This document shows positions 15,250-22,298 of a stretch of DNA of 64,000 bases, piece after piece. Source of the stretch: a virus; IMG/VR virus record IMGVR_UViG_3300018080_000131, positions 37,075 through 101,074 of that record; one strand, 5' to 3'. The position numbers and the translations under genes were made by a program. Within the stretch, counting starts at the first letter, position 1. Every line of letters begins with the position of its first letter. The notes beneath the pieces are model-generated. The model worked only from the letters and a program-made list of their open reading frames with translations, was not told where the DNA came from and did not search any database.

Positions 15250-15408
15250 ATGAATATTTTTGAGCTTAAATGTTATTACTGTGGAAACATTAATAAAATA
15301 AAGTATCTGGGTAATGAAGAACCAAAGAAAGTAAAGTTTCAGTGTAGAGAATGTAAGAGAGATATAAAGTATGAGGATGAGGTTGCTAGAAATTTTAGGT
15401 TTTACTAA
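15250..15408 (+). CDS. Zinc-ribbon protein, 52 aa
   Basis: CYYC and CREC knuckles (about residues 8-11 and 32-35) spaced as in a minimal zinc ribbon. I use ATG 15250; the longer frame from 15133 is out-of-frame overlap with the Gly/Arg protein. TAATG overlap with the next gene. Confidence 0.6.
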   Translation: MNIFELKCYYCGNINKIKYLGNEEPKKVKFQCRECKRDIKYEDEVARNFRFY

Positions 15409-15509
15409 TGCTAGTTGAATATTTAGAAGCTTTGGGTTTTATTGCTTTAATTTGGGTTCTTCTTTTTATTTGGGAAAGATTAGGAAGGAAGAAGAAGCTG
15501 AAATTGTAG
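15408..15509 (+). CDS. Single-TM micro-protein, 33 aa
   Basis: TAATG-coupled to the zinc-ribbon gene. One hydrophobic segment (ALGFIALIWVLLFIW) followed by a basic tail (RLGRKKKLKL). Typical of tiny phage membrane proteins; function unknown. Confidence 0.45.
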   Translation: MLVEYLEALGFIALIWVLLFIWERLGRKKKLKL

Positions 15510-15518
15510 TTTTTTGTC

Positions 15519-15989
15519 ATGAAACATAGAACCAGAATTGAAAGAAAAAACAGAAAAAGCAAGAGATATATGACCTTGCATAAAAGTGGTTGGTTGTCTC
15601 AAAAGGACTTATCACAATTTTTGAATATCAGCATATGGACAATAAGAAGATGGAGTGGGTTAAGATATTGGAATACTTGGGATATTCCAGAAGGTTTTCC
15701 CAAACCAGTTGCAAAAGATGGAGAATGGAGATGGAATCTGAAAGAGGTTTTGGTTTTTTGTGGATTTAAAAAAGAAGAGGATGAAATGAGCTATCATGAA
15801 TTAACAGAGATTGAAAAATTGCTTAAAACAAATGAGGTTGCTGAAATGCTAAGATGTACTCATTATTGGGTTAGAAAATTGGCAATAAAAGGTGATTTGG
15901 ATTATGTTAAGCTTGGTAACCAGTACAGATTTAGGTATAAAGATGTACTAGATTTATTGAATAAAAAAAGGAAAAATTGTAGGATATAG
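15519..15989 (+). CDS. Protein with two MerR/excisionase-type HTH domains
   Basis: 156 aa. An N-terminal winged-helix unit (WLSQKDLSQFLNISIWTIRRW...WRWNLKEVLVFCGF) and a C-terminal excisionase-type unit (LLKTNEVAEMLRCTHYWVRKL...YRFRYKDVLDLL). Both end in the typical sequence that places a wing and last helix. It could be a recombination directionality factor, a regulator or a small-terminase-like DNA binder; there is no integrase, so excision is unlikely. Confidence 0.7.
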   Translation: MKHRTRIERKNRKSKRYMTLHKSGWLSQKDLSQFLNISIWTIRRWSGLRYWNTWDIPEGFPKPVAKDGEWRWNLKEVLVFCGFKKEEDEMSYHELTEIEKLLKTNEVAEMLRCTHYWVRKLAIKGDLDYVKLGNQYRFRYKDVLDLLNKKRKNCRI

Positions 15990-16000
15990 GTGGTGAGAAA

Positions 16001-16117
16001 ATGAGCAAACATGCAGAATATTCTTTTACCAGAAAAGCTGTTTTGAAAAGGGATAAGAGGAATAAGAAAAGGAAGAAAAGAGGTAAGGGAAGTAAGCATG
16101 TAAGGAAAAGCAAGTAA
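16001..16117 (+). CDS. Tiny Lys/Arg-rich protein, 38 aa
   Basis: Good AGGTGGTGAG site before ATG. About half of the residues are Lys or Arg (KRDKRNKKRKKRGKGSKH). Likely nucleic-acid binding. One base separates its stop from the next ATG. Confidence 0.5.
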   Translation: MSKHAEYSFTRKAVLKRDKRNKKRKKRGKGSKHVRKSK

Positions 16118-16118
16118 A

Positions 16119-16322
16119 ATGAACCAGTATATGAAAGAAGAGGAGCTTATAGAAGAGGCTTTGAAAAAATTGCATTTGTTAACTGGTGAAAAATGTCAGG
16201 AAAGGAAAGAAAAACAGGTTTTGAAAAAGTTGGTTGAAATAATAAAGAAAAAACAGATTAATCAATTGAAGAAAGATTTAAAAGGGGTAATAGACTATTT
16301 TACAGATAGGAGAGTAATATGA
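16119..16322 (+). CDS. Hypothetical helical protein, 67 aa
   Basis: Lys/Glu-rich amphipathic helices throughout (EEELIEEALKKLHLL, LKKLVEIIKKK). No motif. ATGA overlap with the next ORF. Confidence 0.55.
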   Translation: MNQYMKEEELIEEALKKLHLLTGEKCQERKEKQVLKKLVEIIKKKQINQLKKDLKGVIDYFTDRRVI

Positions 16323-16450
16323 GTATTATGATATTAAACAATATTTTGTATAGGTATAGAGATTTTATTAAACACAATAACTTATCATATATGAAAAGCA
16401 GGTATAATTTTTCTGATGATTTTGATGAGTGGTGTAATAGAACAGAATAA
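16319..16450 (+). CDS. Hypothetical protein, 43 aa
   Basis: ATGA overlap with the gene before and AGGAGAG upstream. Contains YRYRDFIKHNN and a terminal FDEWCNRTE. No family recognised. Confidence 0.45.
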   Translation: MSIMILNNILYRYRDFIKHNNLSYMKSRYNFSDDFDEWCNRTE

Positions 16451-16461
16451 AAATTAGGGGT

Positions 16462-16629
16462 ATGGGTATAAAAGAGAAGATAAGGAAAATGAGGTTGGCT
16501 ATAATACCAGATATGCCTAATATAATAACAGTAGATGATATAATGTTGTATATACCTAATGGTTGTATAGAATCTGATATATGGGATTATGTGGATTGGG
16601 AAAGAGAGATAAAAGAAAATAGGGAGTAG
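16462..16629 (+). CDS. Hypothetical protein, 55 aa
   Basis: ATG follows AGGGG. Reads MGIKEKIRKMRLAII...WDYVDWEREIKENRE. The 5' end (GGTATGGGTATAAAAGA) is repeated at 16707, where it opens a 17-codon ORF, suggesting a partial duplication. Confidence 0.4.
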   Translation: MGIKEKIRKMRLAIIPDMPNIITVDDIMLYIPNGCIESDIWDYVDWEREIKENRE

Positions 16630-17395
16630 GGTTGAAAAGAGAAGTAATGAAAATGCAGAGGATAGTATAGAAAGGAAACATACCTAAAATAGAGATATTT
16701 TTATAGGGTATGGGTATAAAAGAATGGTATATAGGAAAGAAAAAGGTAGTAGAAGGAAAGTAGATACATTGTATATACTTCATGAGGTGTCAAAAACTGC
16801 TCAATTTTTTGCAAGACAAAACCAAAACCAAGGCAAAGAAAAAAGAAGGCTTACTCCAGGGGTAGACCTCAGTTGCAAAGTTGTTGGCACAGGAGAGTAT
16901 GTTTTAGGTTATGAGGCTTTTTGAAGGGTATTATACCACAAATGAGGGGTGTATGTCAAGTAGGATGGTGCTGAAACAGGCTTGGGCTTCCAGAACAGCA
17001 GGGGTTTCTGATGAGCATGGTAGAATCTGTAAAAAACCAGCATATACCACAATATATAGGGGTATTGATGCTGTATATACTAGTCAAAAAAGTTAAGTTG
17101 CAGAAAATAAAAGAGATATGGGTAGAAAAAAGTTTACATAATAAAAGTTATAAGACACAGGTGGGGTATATGATGCAGGATTCTGGTAGTGAAAGTAAAG
17201 TTCAGGTGCAGTTGCAGGAACATTTTGGTATCAAAAGCCAGCAGAAGTTCTCAGGAGTTGGGGATTTTTTTCTTGGAATATGCAGAAGACAACAAGTACA
17301 CCAGTTATACAGTAACAGGGGTAGGATTCCTTGGAATTGAGAAAAAGGATTGTTTACAGTGAAATGTGGTACTATATAGATGAAAGGAGAGAATA
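16630..17395 (+). other. 0.77-kb stretch without a convincing gene
   Basis: Only overlapping weak ORFs exist here (16710-16763, 16724-16924, 16911-17096, 17068-17340). Codon use is unlike the neighbours (more Gln CAG, Val GTG and Ser/Thr codons ending in C or A). The motif GGGGTA or GGGTAT recurs at least seven times. I found short hairpins (GGTAT-T-ATACC near 16927; TTTTG-GTAT-CAAAA near 17224) but no long-range arms like those of the RNA at 18586. It may be a decayed gene, a second non-coding RNA, or a run of micro-genes. Confidence 0.5.
17068..17340 (+). CDS. Possible hypothetical protein, 90 aa (weak)
   Basis: ATG 17068 has AGGGG 6 nt upstream. The product (MLYILVKKVKLQKIKEIW... and then ...RRQQVHQLYSNRGRIPWN) matches nothing I know, and its Gln-rich middle is atypical for this genome. 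It is the best candidate in an otherwise unexplained stretch. Confidence 0.25.
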   Translation: MLYILVKKVKLQKIKEIWVEKSLHNKSYKTQVGYMMQDSGSESKVQVQLQEHFGIKSQQKFSGVGDFFLGICRRQQVHQLYSNRGRIPWN

Positions 17396-17572
17396 ATGAG
17401 TATTGTTTATGACCCTACAATAGAAGCCAAAGTGGTGCTTTGTCCTAAGTGTGAGGCTAATATGGAAGACTTGGAGTTTGAGATTGCTGGAGATGGTCTT
17501 TGGGAGTGGAAGTGTAATAAGTGTGGATATAGTTGGACAATGACAGAAGAGGAGATGAAGGAGTTGAGATGA
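17396..17572 (+). CDS. Zinc-ribbon protein, 58 aa
   Basis: AAAGGAGAG precedes ATG. CPKC (16-19) and CNKC (40-43) form a TFIIS-like zinc ribbon, with a Trp-rich loop (GLWEWK). ATGA overlap with the next gene. Likely nucleic-acid or protein binding. Confidence 0.6.
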   Translation: MSIVYDPTIEAKVVLCPKCEANMEDLEFEIAGDGLWEWKCNKCGYSWTMTEEEMKELR

Positions 17573-17796
17573 AAGAAAAGGTTTACTGTTGCAATTGTAA
17601 GTATTTTTATGGGTTTACTTCTCCAAATAGCCAAAAGACTTGTTTGGCTAAGTGTTTTACCAGAAGTACTCCAATAGTTCCAAAAGAAATCTTTAATCAG
17701 GATGGTGAGTTGCTGGGGACAAGAAATCCAGAAGAGGTTAATAGAAATAATGATTGCCCAGATTATAAAAGGAAATGGTGGAAGGTTTGGGTATGA
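17569..17796 (+). CDS. Cys-rich protein, 75 aa
   Basis: Start at ATG 17569 (ATGA overlap). CCNCKYF, KTCLAKC and a late NDCPDYKRKW give five or six Cys in a pattern seen in small phage zinc proteins. Function unknown. Confidence 0.6.
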   Translation: MKEKVYCCNCKYFYGFTSPNSQKTCLAKCFTRSTPIVPKEIFNQDGELLGTRNPEEVNRNNDCPDYKRKWWKVWV

Positions 17797-17984
17797 AAGA
17801 AAAAGAGATTATACTACAATTAATGGAGGCTTGTAATACTTTAATGGATGAGGTTGTAGGAAAGAAAGCTACTAGATGGGGTGTTGTCAATAAGGCTCTT
17901 GTTGATGGAAGTAAGTATATAAAGGAAATAGAAAAAAAAGAGATGATACAAAAAATAAAAAAATTGGGGTATATTGATGATTAG
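17793..17984 (+). CDS. Hypothetical helical protein, 63 aa
   Basis: ATGA overlap with the previous gene. Two amphipathic helices around TRWGVVNKALVDGSKYIKE. No motif recognised. Confidence 0.5.
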   Translation: MKEKEIILQLMEACNTLMDEVVGKKATRWGVVNKALVDGSKYIKEIEKKEMIQKIKKLGYIDD

Positions 17985-18249
17985 AAAACAGAAGAAAGCT
18001 TATAAGAAGCTAAAGAAACACTACAAAAAACATATTGAAAGCTGGGAAAAATGGTTAACACATATAGAGGAATACAGAATACCTTATTTTCAGGAAGAGC
18101 AGAGAAAGTATCATATACTGTTAAAGAATAAGAAAGAGATATTGGATTATTTAAGTGAGTATTATGGTTATTTAGCTGAATTGGAATACAAAAGAAAACA
18201 GATGGAAAAAGAAGAGGAAAGAAGAATCTCTTTTATAGGATTAAGATGA
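17977..18249 (+). CDS. Hypothetical basic coiled-coil protein, 90 aa
   Basis: ATG 17977 (an in-frame TTG lies three bases upstream). Lys/Tyr-rich helices (KKAYKKLKKHYKKHIESW) and a C-terminal KQMEKEEERR coil. ATGA overlap with the next gene. Confidence 0.5.
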   Translation: MIRKQKKAYKKLKKHYKKHIESWEKWLTHIEEYRIPYFQEEQRKYHILLKNKKEILDYLSEYYGYLAELEYKRKQMEKEEERRISFIGLR

Positions 18250-18404
18250 AAGAATATTTTAATTGTCTTAAATGTGGTTCTTTGTGTGAGGTTGTTTTCA
18301 AGGATAATGATGAGTATTCTGGAGAAGAGGTTTGTGAGAAATGTGGTGCTTCTCATGAGGTGTATTTAGTAACAGAATTGAAAGTATCTTTAAATGAAGA
18401 ATAG
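18246..18404 (+). CDS. Zinc-ribbon protein, 52 aa
   Basis: CLKC (7-10) and CEKC (30-33) knuckles in a minimal ribbon, then an acidic tail. It is the fourth gene of a packed run, ending just before a large hairpin. Confidence 0.6.
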   Translation: MKEYFNCLKCGSLCEVVFKDNDEYSGEEVCEKCGASHEVYLVTELKVSLNEE

Positions 18405-18408
18405 ATAA

Positions 18409-18440
18409 TTGTCAGAAATGAGGCTTCTCACTTCTGACAA
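18409..18440 (+). terminator. Large hairpin at end of operon (no U-run)
   Basis: TTGTCAGAAATGAG / CTCACTTCTGACAA around a GCTT loop: 13 of 14 positions pair, one A-C mismatch. It is followed by AAAAAAGG rather than U's, so it may be a processing site or 3' stabiliser instead of an intrinsic terminator. Confidence 0.55.
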
Positions 18441-18455
18441 AAAAGGTGATAAGTT

Positions 18456-18554
18456 ATGGAAAAAATTGAGAAAATGAAAAAAACTTTGCTGTATAAAATG
18501 CTTGTTTATAACAAGTTAAAAGAAAAAAGAAAAAAATTTCAAAAAAAGACTTGA
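18456..18554 (+). CDS. Possible micro-protein, 32 aa, Lys-rich
   Basis: ATG with AAGGTGAT upstream. Reads MEKIEKMKKTLLYKMLVYNKLKEKR... and stops inside the next promoter's TTGACA. It contains a 6-bp hairpin CTTGTT-TAT-AACAAG. Good ribosome site but no homology. Confidence 0.4.
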   Translation: MEKIEKMKKTLLYKMLVYNKLKEKRKKFQKKT

Positions 18555-18579
18555 CAAATGATAAAAAATGTTTTATATT
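18551..18579 (+). promoter_or_regulatory. Strong sigma70-type promoter, copy 2 of 6 (drives structured RNA)
   Basis: TTGACA 18551-18556, 17-nt spacer, TATATT 18574-18579, with an A-rich upstream tract. Unlike the other five copies the downstream leader is not AAGTA.AATGA but GTGATTGTCTTC. No ribosome site or long reading frame follows for 800 nt. Confidence 0.9.
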
Positions 18580-18585
18580 GTGATT

Positions 18586-19330
18586 GTCTTCAGTTAGAAG
18601 ATGTAAGTTCTTTAACAATTTAATTGATTGTCTCTTCTGAGAGAAGGGAGTTAATCCACAGTTCATCTTGAGCTTGGGAAAAGTTCCTAGAGGATGGAAG
18701 ATTCAACTAATCTGAGGATAGGTGTTGAAAACCTAGATGATTCACCTAGTTAGGAGTAGCTAACCTAATGATGATGGTGGTTGGGGTGTCCCCCCTGACA
18801 GTTGACCCTAGTTCTCCAAGGGTGTTCTTGTTACCAAGTGAGCTTAGTTGCAAGAGCTTGGTACTTCTCCCAGAAGAGACAATAAAATGTTTTCCTTCTA
18901 ATGGGAAGGTCAACTAGACAGAAGACTTACTCATTAGTGAAACAGGGAATTGATTAATGCTTTTAAGTAGGCATGGTCAGCATCTGAGTAGAACCATCTG
19001 TGGTAAGCAGAAAGACAAAAGGCTCTGTTGGCTGTCAGTTCTTTGTGAAGTATTAATGCTTCTTGCAGGTGGAATTCCTGCTCTTCCCATTAGAAGGAAA
19101 AATAAAAAATTCTCCTTAGAGTTTTTTCTGGGAGAATAGCTTAAGAAAGCTGTAATGCATTTAATAGGATGCTGGTGAGATGAGATGGTTATACTAGTTG
19201 CCATTTTATCTTCTCAATTCCAGCACTATGACTATAGCATAGTTAGCATAATAACAGTTTAAAGCTCTGGTTCTTTGAATCAGGTAAATGTTGGTTATGA
19301 AATCCAACTTCTCCCAGAAAAAACTTTGGT
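18586..19330 (+). ncRNA. Candidate large structured non-coding RNA (about 750 nt)
   Basis: Starts about 7 nt after a consensus -10. Three consecutive domains are each closed by a long-range helix: 18627-18646 with 18864-18883 (19 of 20 pairs); 18890-18908 with 19083-19101 (19 perfect pairs); 19122-19136 with 19309-19323 (15 perfect pairs). Inside are many local hairpins, such as TACCAAG/CTTGGTA, GGGG-TGT-CCCC, GCAGG/CCTGC, TGCTGG/CCAGCA, CTATG/CATAG and GTTGG/CCAAC. The 5' end itself folds (TCTTC-AGTTA-GAAGA, 18587-18601). Base composition is richer in C than the genes around it, and no coding frame fits. GOLLD and ROOL are known giant phage RNAs of similar size; I cannot tell whether this is one of them or new. 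The 3' end is uncertain. Confidence 0.8.
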
Positions 19331-19393
19331 GAGTAAAGTATTGTATAACAATAACTTAGAAAAAAACTTTAAAAAAAAAATGAAAAAAAAGAC

Positions 19394-19422
19394 TTGACAA
19401 ACACATAAAAATGTTTTATATT
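19394..19422 (+). promoter_or_regulatory. Strong sigma70-type promoter, copy 3 of 6
   Basis: TTGACA 19394-19399, 17-nt spacer, TATATT 19417-19422. About 45 bp upstream (AAAGTATTGTATAACAATAA, then A-rich) is shared with copy 5. The predicted start falls on or next to the ATG at 19429. Confidence 0.9.
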
Positions 19423-19428
19423 ATAAGT

Positions 19429-19611
19429 ATGATGATAAACAAAGAAACAAGCAAAACAAAACAAAGCCTTCTTGATGAGCTTTCTATCATTAGAGAAGAT
19501 ATTAAAGATGTTCAGTTTTCTATCCAGAATGGCAACATTTCTGATGTTTCTATTCTTAAAGGTCTTCAGGAAGTTGAAACATCTCTCTTAAATCAAATAA
19601 AGGAGTTTTAA
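19429..19611 (+). CDS. Hypothetical protein, 60 aa, possibly leaderless
   Basis: The only in-frame starts downstream of the promoter are ATG 19429 and 19432, which coincide with the predicted transcription start. No ribosome site exists, unlike in the other genes of this promoter family. The protein is a helical, acidic coiled coil (LLDELSIIREDIKDVQ, LKGLQEVETSLL). Translation may be leaderless (inference). Confidence 0.55.
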   Translation: MMINKETSKTKQSLLDELSIIREDIKDVQFSIQNGNISDVSILKGLQEVETSLLNQIKEF

Positions 19612-19612
19612 G

Positions 19613-20098
19613 ATGACAATTAAGTTTCATAGGCACTCAGGTTTTTATGGTGATGGCAATTCCAGGTATTTCTGGGAAGACAGAGAGTTGGATTTGTCAA
19701 AAGGTGTCATGAAGATTCATACTGTGGTTTCCAAGTATGGTCAGTTGGCTAGTAATGGTAACTTTCAGGAAGATACTGAGGATGAGGAAATTCAGGCTAT
19801 TCCTTTTAATAAGGAAACAGAAGAGCAGATTTATGAGATTCTTCTTCCTCTTATTGAAACAAAAGAGAAGTATCCTCATCTTGTTAACTTCAGATTCTTT
19901 TCCTACAAACACAAATTGTTTGTTACTGGTAGGATGAATAAAGCTGTTAAGATTGCTGTTAAGAGTGGTAGTCATTATTATGGTACAGATTGCAGTAAAA
20001 ACATCTTTGTGCTTCAGAGAAAAGGGTTGGTTGTTACTACTTATTATGAAGATACCTTCAAACATTCCTTCTGGAAAATCAAAGTGGAGAAAATATAA
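19613..20098 (+). CDS. Hypothetical protein, 161 aa
   Basis: AAGGAG before ATG. Starts MTIKFHRHSGFYGDG; contains a central acidic stretch and a C-terminal beta-rich region (KNIFVLQRKGLVVTTYYED). No family recognised. Second gene of a unit between promoters 3 and 4. Confidence 0.65.
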   Translation: MTIKFHRHSGFYGDGNSRYFWEDRELDLSKGVMKIHTVVSKYGQLASNGNFQEDTEDEEIQAIPFNKETEEQIYEILLPLIETKEKYPHLVNFRFFSYKHKLFVTGRMNKAVKIAVKSGSHYYGTDCSKNIFVLQRKGLVVTTYYEDTFKHSFWKIKVEKI

Positions 20099-20133
20099 GT
20101 TGAAAAAAACTTTAAAAAAAATGAAAAAAAGAC

Positions 20134-20162
20134 TTGACAAATGACTAAAAAAGTGTTATATT
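20134..20162 (+). promoter_or_regulatory. Strong sigma70-type promoter, copy 4 of 6
   Basis: TTGACA 20134-20139, 17-nt spacer, TATATT 20157-20162, A-tract upstream (20103-20130). Leader AAGTAGAATGAGAAAC matches copies 5 and 6. Confidence 0.9.
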
Positions 20163-20198
20163 ATAAGTAGAATGAGAAACAAAAAAGGAGAAACAAGG

Positions 20199-21011
20199 AT
20201 GAAACAAACAATTTATTACTTTGGTGAGAAACTTAGCTTCATGATTGAGACAGATTCTTCAGATGAGGCTCAGGCTCTTTTAGACTCTGAAAGAGCTAAA
20301 GGAAGAGCTTGTTGCTGTCTTCATGAAAATGGGAAACATCAGATTTATTCCCAGATTCCAGAAGAAGCAGTTAGGTTTCAGGTAGCCAACATTGACACTG
20401 AGGAAATTTATTTTGTCAGTGGTTGGGAAGAAGGTAGAGATAGTACTGACAAGTCAGCAATTCAGGAAGCAATCAAACTCAATGATACAATCACAATGGG
20501 TAAGGTGATTGTAACTCCAATTAGGTTTACTGATATTCTTGATGAACTGAATAAAGAGGCTCAGAAGGATGATTTACCTCTTGATGCTTCTAGGGAAGGC
20601 TCAGTGATGCATGGTATCCTAAAAGACTCTCAGAAGGCTTCTAATGAGCTTAAAGAGGTATTTGGTGATGTTATTAGTAAGTATACTGATGATGAGGCTG
20701 TAGATGATGGGCTTTTAGTTCCAGTTGAAGACCTTTTGCCAATTACTTATATGACAGCAGGTGTTTATGCAAAGTGTATTGAACCTTTTGTTTTAAAGGA
20801 TGTTATTACTGGTAGGACAATTAAGGGTACTTCTCCAAAAGCTTTGACAAAGAAGCTTATCACAAGAATCATTTCTGCTGTGAGTCTTCAGATAAGTGAT
20901 GGTTCTGCTCCTTCTGATGATTGGATGTATAAAGTTGATGCTTCAGGTTGGGAATTCTTTGTGGTTGAAAACCAGACAGGTTTTACAGTGATGTTTCCAG
21001 AGGAGTATTAA
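20199..21011 (+). CDS. Hypothetical protein, 270 aa, DUF6573-like C-terminal part
   Basis: Start at ATG 20199 after AAAAGGAG; an in-frame ATG at 20172 near the transcription start would add nine residues. The central region SKYTDDEAVDDGLLVPVEDLLP followed by a WxFxV-type end recalls the phage DUF6573 domain; the match is partial. The N-terminal 100 residues are uncharacterised. It uses more Cys and C-ending codons than structural genes, as do other genes of this promoter family. Confidence 0.65.
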   Translation: MKQTIYYFGEKLSFMIETDSSDEAQALLDSERAKGRACCCLHENGKHQIYSQIPEEAVRFQVANIDTEEIYFVSGWEEGRDSTDKSAIQEAIKLNDTITMGKVIVTPIRFTDILDELNKEAQKDDLPLDASREGSVMHGILKDSQKASNELKEVFGDVISKYTDDEAVDDGLLVPVEDLLPITYMTAGVYAKCIEPFVLKDVITGRTIKGTSPKALTKKLITRIISAVSLQISDGSAPSDDWMYKVDASGWEFFVVENQTGFTVMFPEEY

Positions 21012-21012
21012 G

Positions 21013-21444
21013 ATGACCTATAAAAAAGCACTTGGTTTGCTTATAGGAATTGCTAAGGATAATGGTATTAAGGTTTGTTTTCATGAGAGTGAATCTGAAA
21101 TAAGAGGTTATTGTATACCATCTGAGAAAAAAATAGTTCTTAATAAAAAGGCTATTTTAGACAAGCATGGAGAAAGGATGTTTTACTCAAATGTTACAGC
21201 AGTTTTGGCACATGAAATTGGTCATATTATGCTTCAGCATATTAGGCTTTGTGTAGATAGTTTTGATGAGATTATTGAGCAGGAAAAAGAGGCTTGGATG
21301 TATGCTAGTTTTCTTTTTAGTAGATTGGGTATAAGAATAACTAAAACATTTATAAATAGTATGGAAGAAGGTATTGAGAGTTATAGAATTGCTTATATGC
21401 AGAATATGGCTAAAGCATATAATAAATCAAAAGGAGAAAAGTGA
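21013..21444 (+). CDS. ImmA/IrrE-like HExxH peptidase-like protein
   Basis: 143 aa. VLAHEIGHIML is the HExxH motif and EKEAWMYASFLF, about 30 residues later, fits the downstream glutamate helix of the ImmA/IrrE (DUF955) fold. Phage members often cleave repressors or are linked to regulatory circuits. Second gene after promoter copy 4. Confidence 0.75.
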   Translation: MTYKKALGLLIGIAKDNGIKVCFHESESEIRGYCIPSEKKIVLNKKAILDKHGERMFYSNVTAVLAHEIGHIMLQHIRLCVDSFDEIIEQEKEAWMYASFLFSRLGIRITKTFINSMEEGIESYRIAYMQNMAKAYNKSKGEK

Positions 21445-21445
21445 A

Positions 21446-21622
21446 ATGAAAAAAACTACAATTTCTGATTTATTTAACAAGAAGGTTGAGTATGGTGGTG
21501 AGATTAGGACTTATGGAAGTGTCAGGAAGGAGCTTGAAGAAAAGGAGTTTCCATCACAATTGATTGACTATTATATGATGGGTTTACTTACTATGATGGA
21601 GAGGAAGGATTCTTCAAAGTAA
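21446..21622 (+). CDS. Hypothetical protein, 58 aa
   Basis: Start at ATG 21446 behind AAGGAGAAAAG; the longer frame from 21374 overlaps the peptidase. Short helical protein (LIDYYMMGLLTMMER). Function unknown. Confidence 0.55.
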   Translation: MKKTTISDLFNKKVEYGGEIRTYGSVRKELEEKEFPSQLIDYYMMGLLTMMERKDSSK

Positions 21623-21658
21623 AAGTGTATAACAAAAAAATTTGAATGAGGTGTTTTT

Positions 21659-21859
21659 ATGGGTAAGAGATATGTTAAGCATATGGAATGGAAGAGTAAG
21701 AGTTGGTTGGAGAAAGAGTATATAGAGAAACAAAAGAGTGTTAGAGAAATTGCTAAGGAATGTGGGGTTGCTGTTAGGACAATTGCTTATTGGCTAGAAA
21801 AGTTTGATATAAAAACAAGAGATATTTCTAAGAGTCTAGAGGTTAAATATAGGAGATAA
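21659..21859 (+). CDS. Small HTH DNA-binding protein, 66 aa
   Basis: WLEKEYIEKQKSVREIAKECG and VAVRTIAYWLEKFDIKTR form a helix-turn-helix like those at the end of HNH/homing nucleases and in small phage regulators. No nuclease domain is attached. GAGGTG lies upstream of the ATG. Confidence 0.65.
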   Translation: MGKRYVKHMEWKSKSWLEKEYIEKQKSVREIAKECGVAVRTIAYWLEKFDIKTRDISKSLEVKYRR

Positions 21860-21861
21860 TA

Positions 21862-22056
21862 TTGTTATTTAAAAACAAGATGAAACAAAAATTAGGTAAA
21901 GATGATTATGGATTTGTGATTAATGGAGAAACTGGAAATTTGGAAATGTCTCTTCCTAAGAAGGAAGAGTATACAATAAAAGAATTAAGCATTGTTTTAG
22001 CTGGTCTTGAAAAATTTAAAAAAGCTTTCAAGATATTAGTGGAAAATGGAGAGTAA
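21862..22056 (+). CDS. Hypothetical protein, 64 aa (TTG start)
   Basis: TTG 21862 has TAGGAGAT at ideal spacing, better than the in-frame ATG 21880. Contains YGFVINGETGNLEMSLPK and a C-terminal helix. No family recognised. Confidence 0.55.
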   Translation: MLFKNKMKQKLGKDDYGFVINGETGNLEMSLPKKEEYTIKELSIVLAGLEKFKKAFKILVENGE

Positions 22057-22059
22057 ATA

Positions 22060-22272
22060 ATGACAAAAAGAATATCAAGTAATATAACAAAATCAAGTAA
22101 AAAGAAACAGTGGACTTGTAAAAAATGTGGTAAAAAAGGTATTGTAGGTGAGTATACACAATCCTTAATCTGTGGTGATTGTGGAAATGTGATTAGTGAA
22201 TTTAAACAGGTTGAGATTATTACAGAACCTTGGATTGGGAAACAAGAAGAGATTATGGAAAGTGATAAATAA
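22060..22272 (+). CDS. Zinc-ribbon protein, 70 aa
   Basis: WTCKKCGKKG and LICGDCGNVI give a classical rubredoxin-like ribbon (about residues 24-49). Basic N-terminus, acidic tail. GGAGAG precedes the ATG. Confidence 0.65.
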   Translation: MTKRISSNITKSSKKKQWTCKKCGKKGIVGEYTQSLICGDCGNVISEFKQVEIITEPWIGKQEEIMESDK

Positions 22273-22298
22273 AATTACATTTTTTGAAGGAGATTGAA

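Noticed and set aside
16724-17096. ORFs 16724-16924 and 16911-17096 as genes
   Set aside because: Atypical codons, no convincing ribosome site and no recognisable protein; described only as part of the unexplained stretch.
18957-19139. 60-codon + strand ORF (and a 75-codon - strand ORF) inside the structured RNA
   Set aside because: Both lie across long-range helix arms, have no ribosome site and no recognisable protein; the pairing pattern explains the sequence better.
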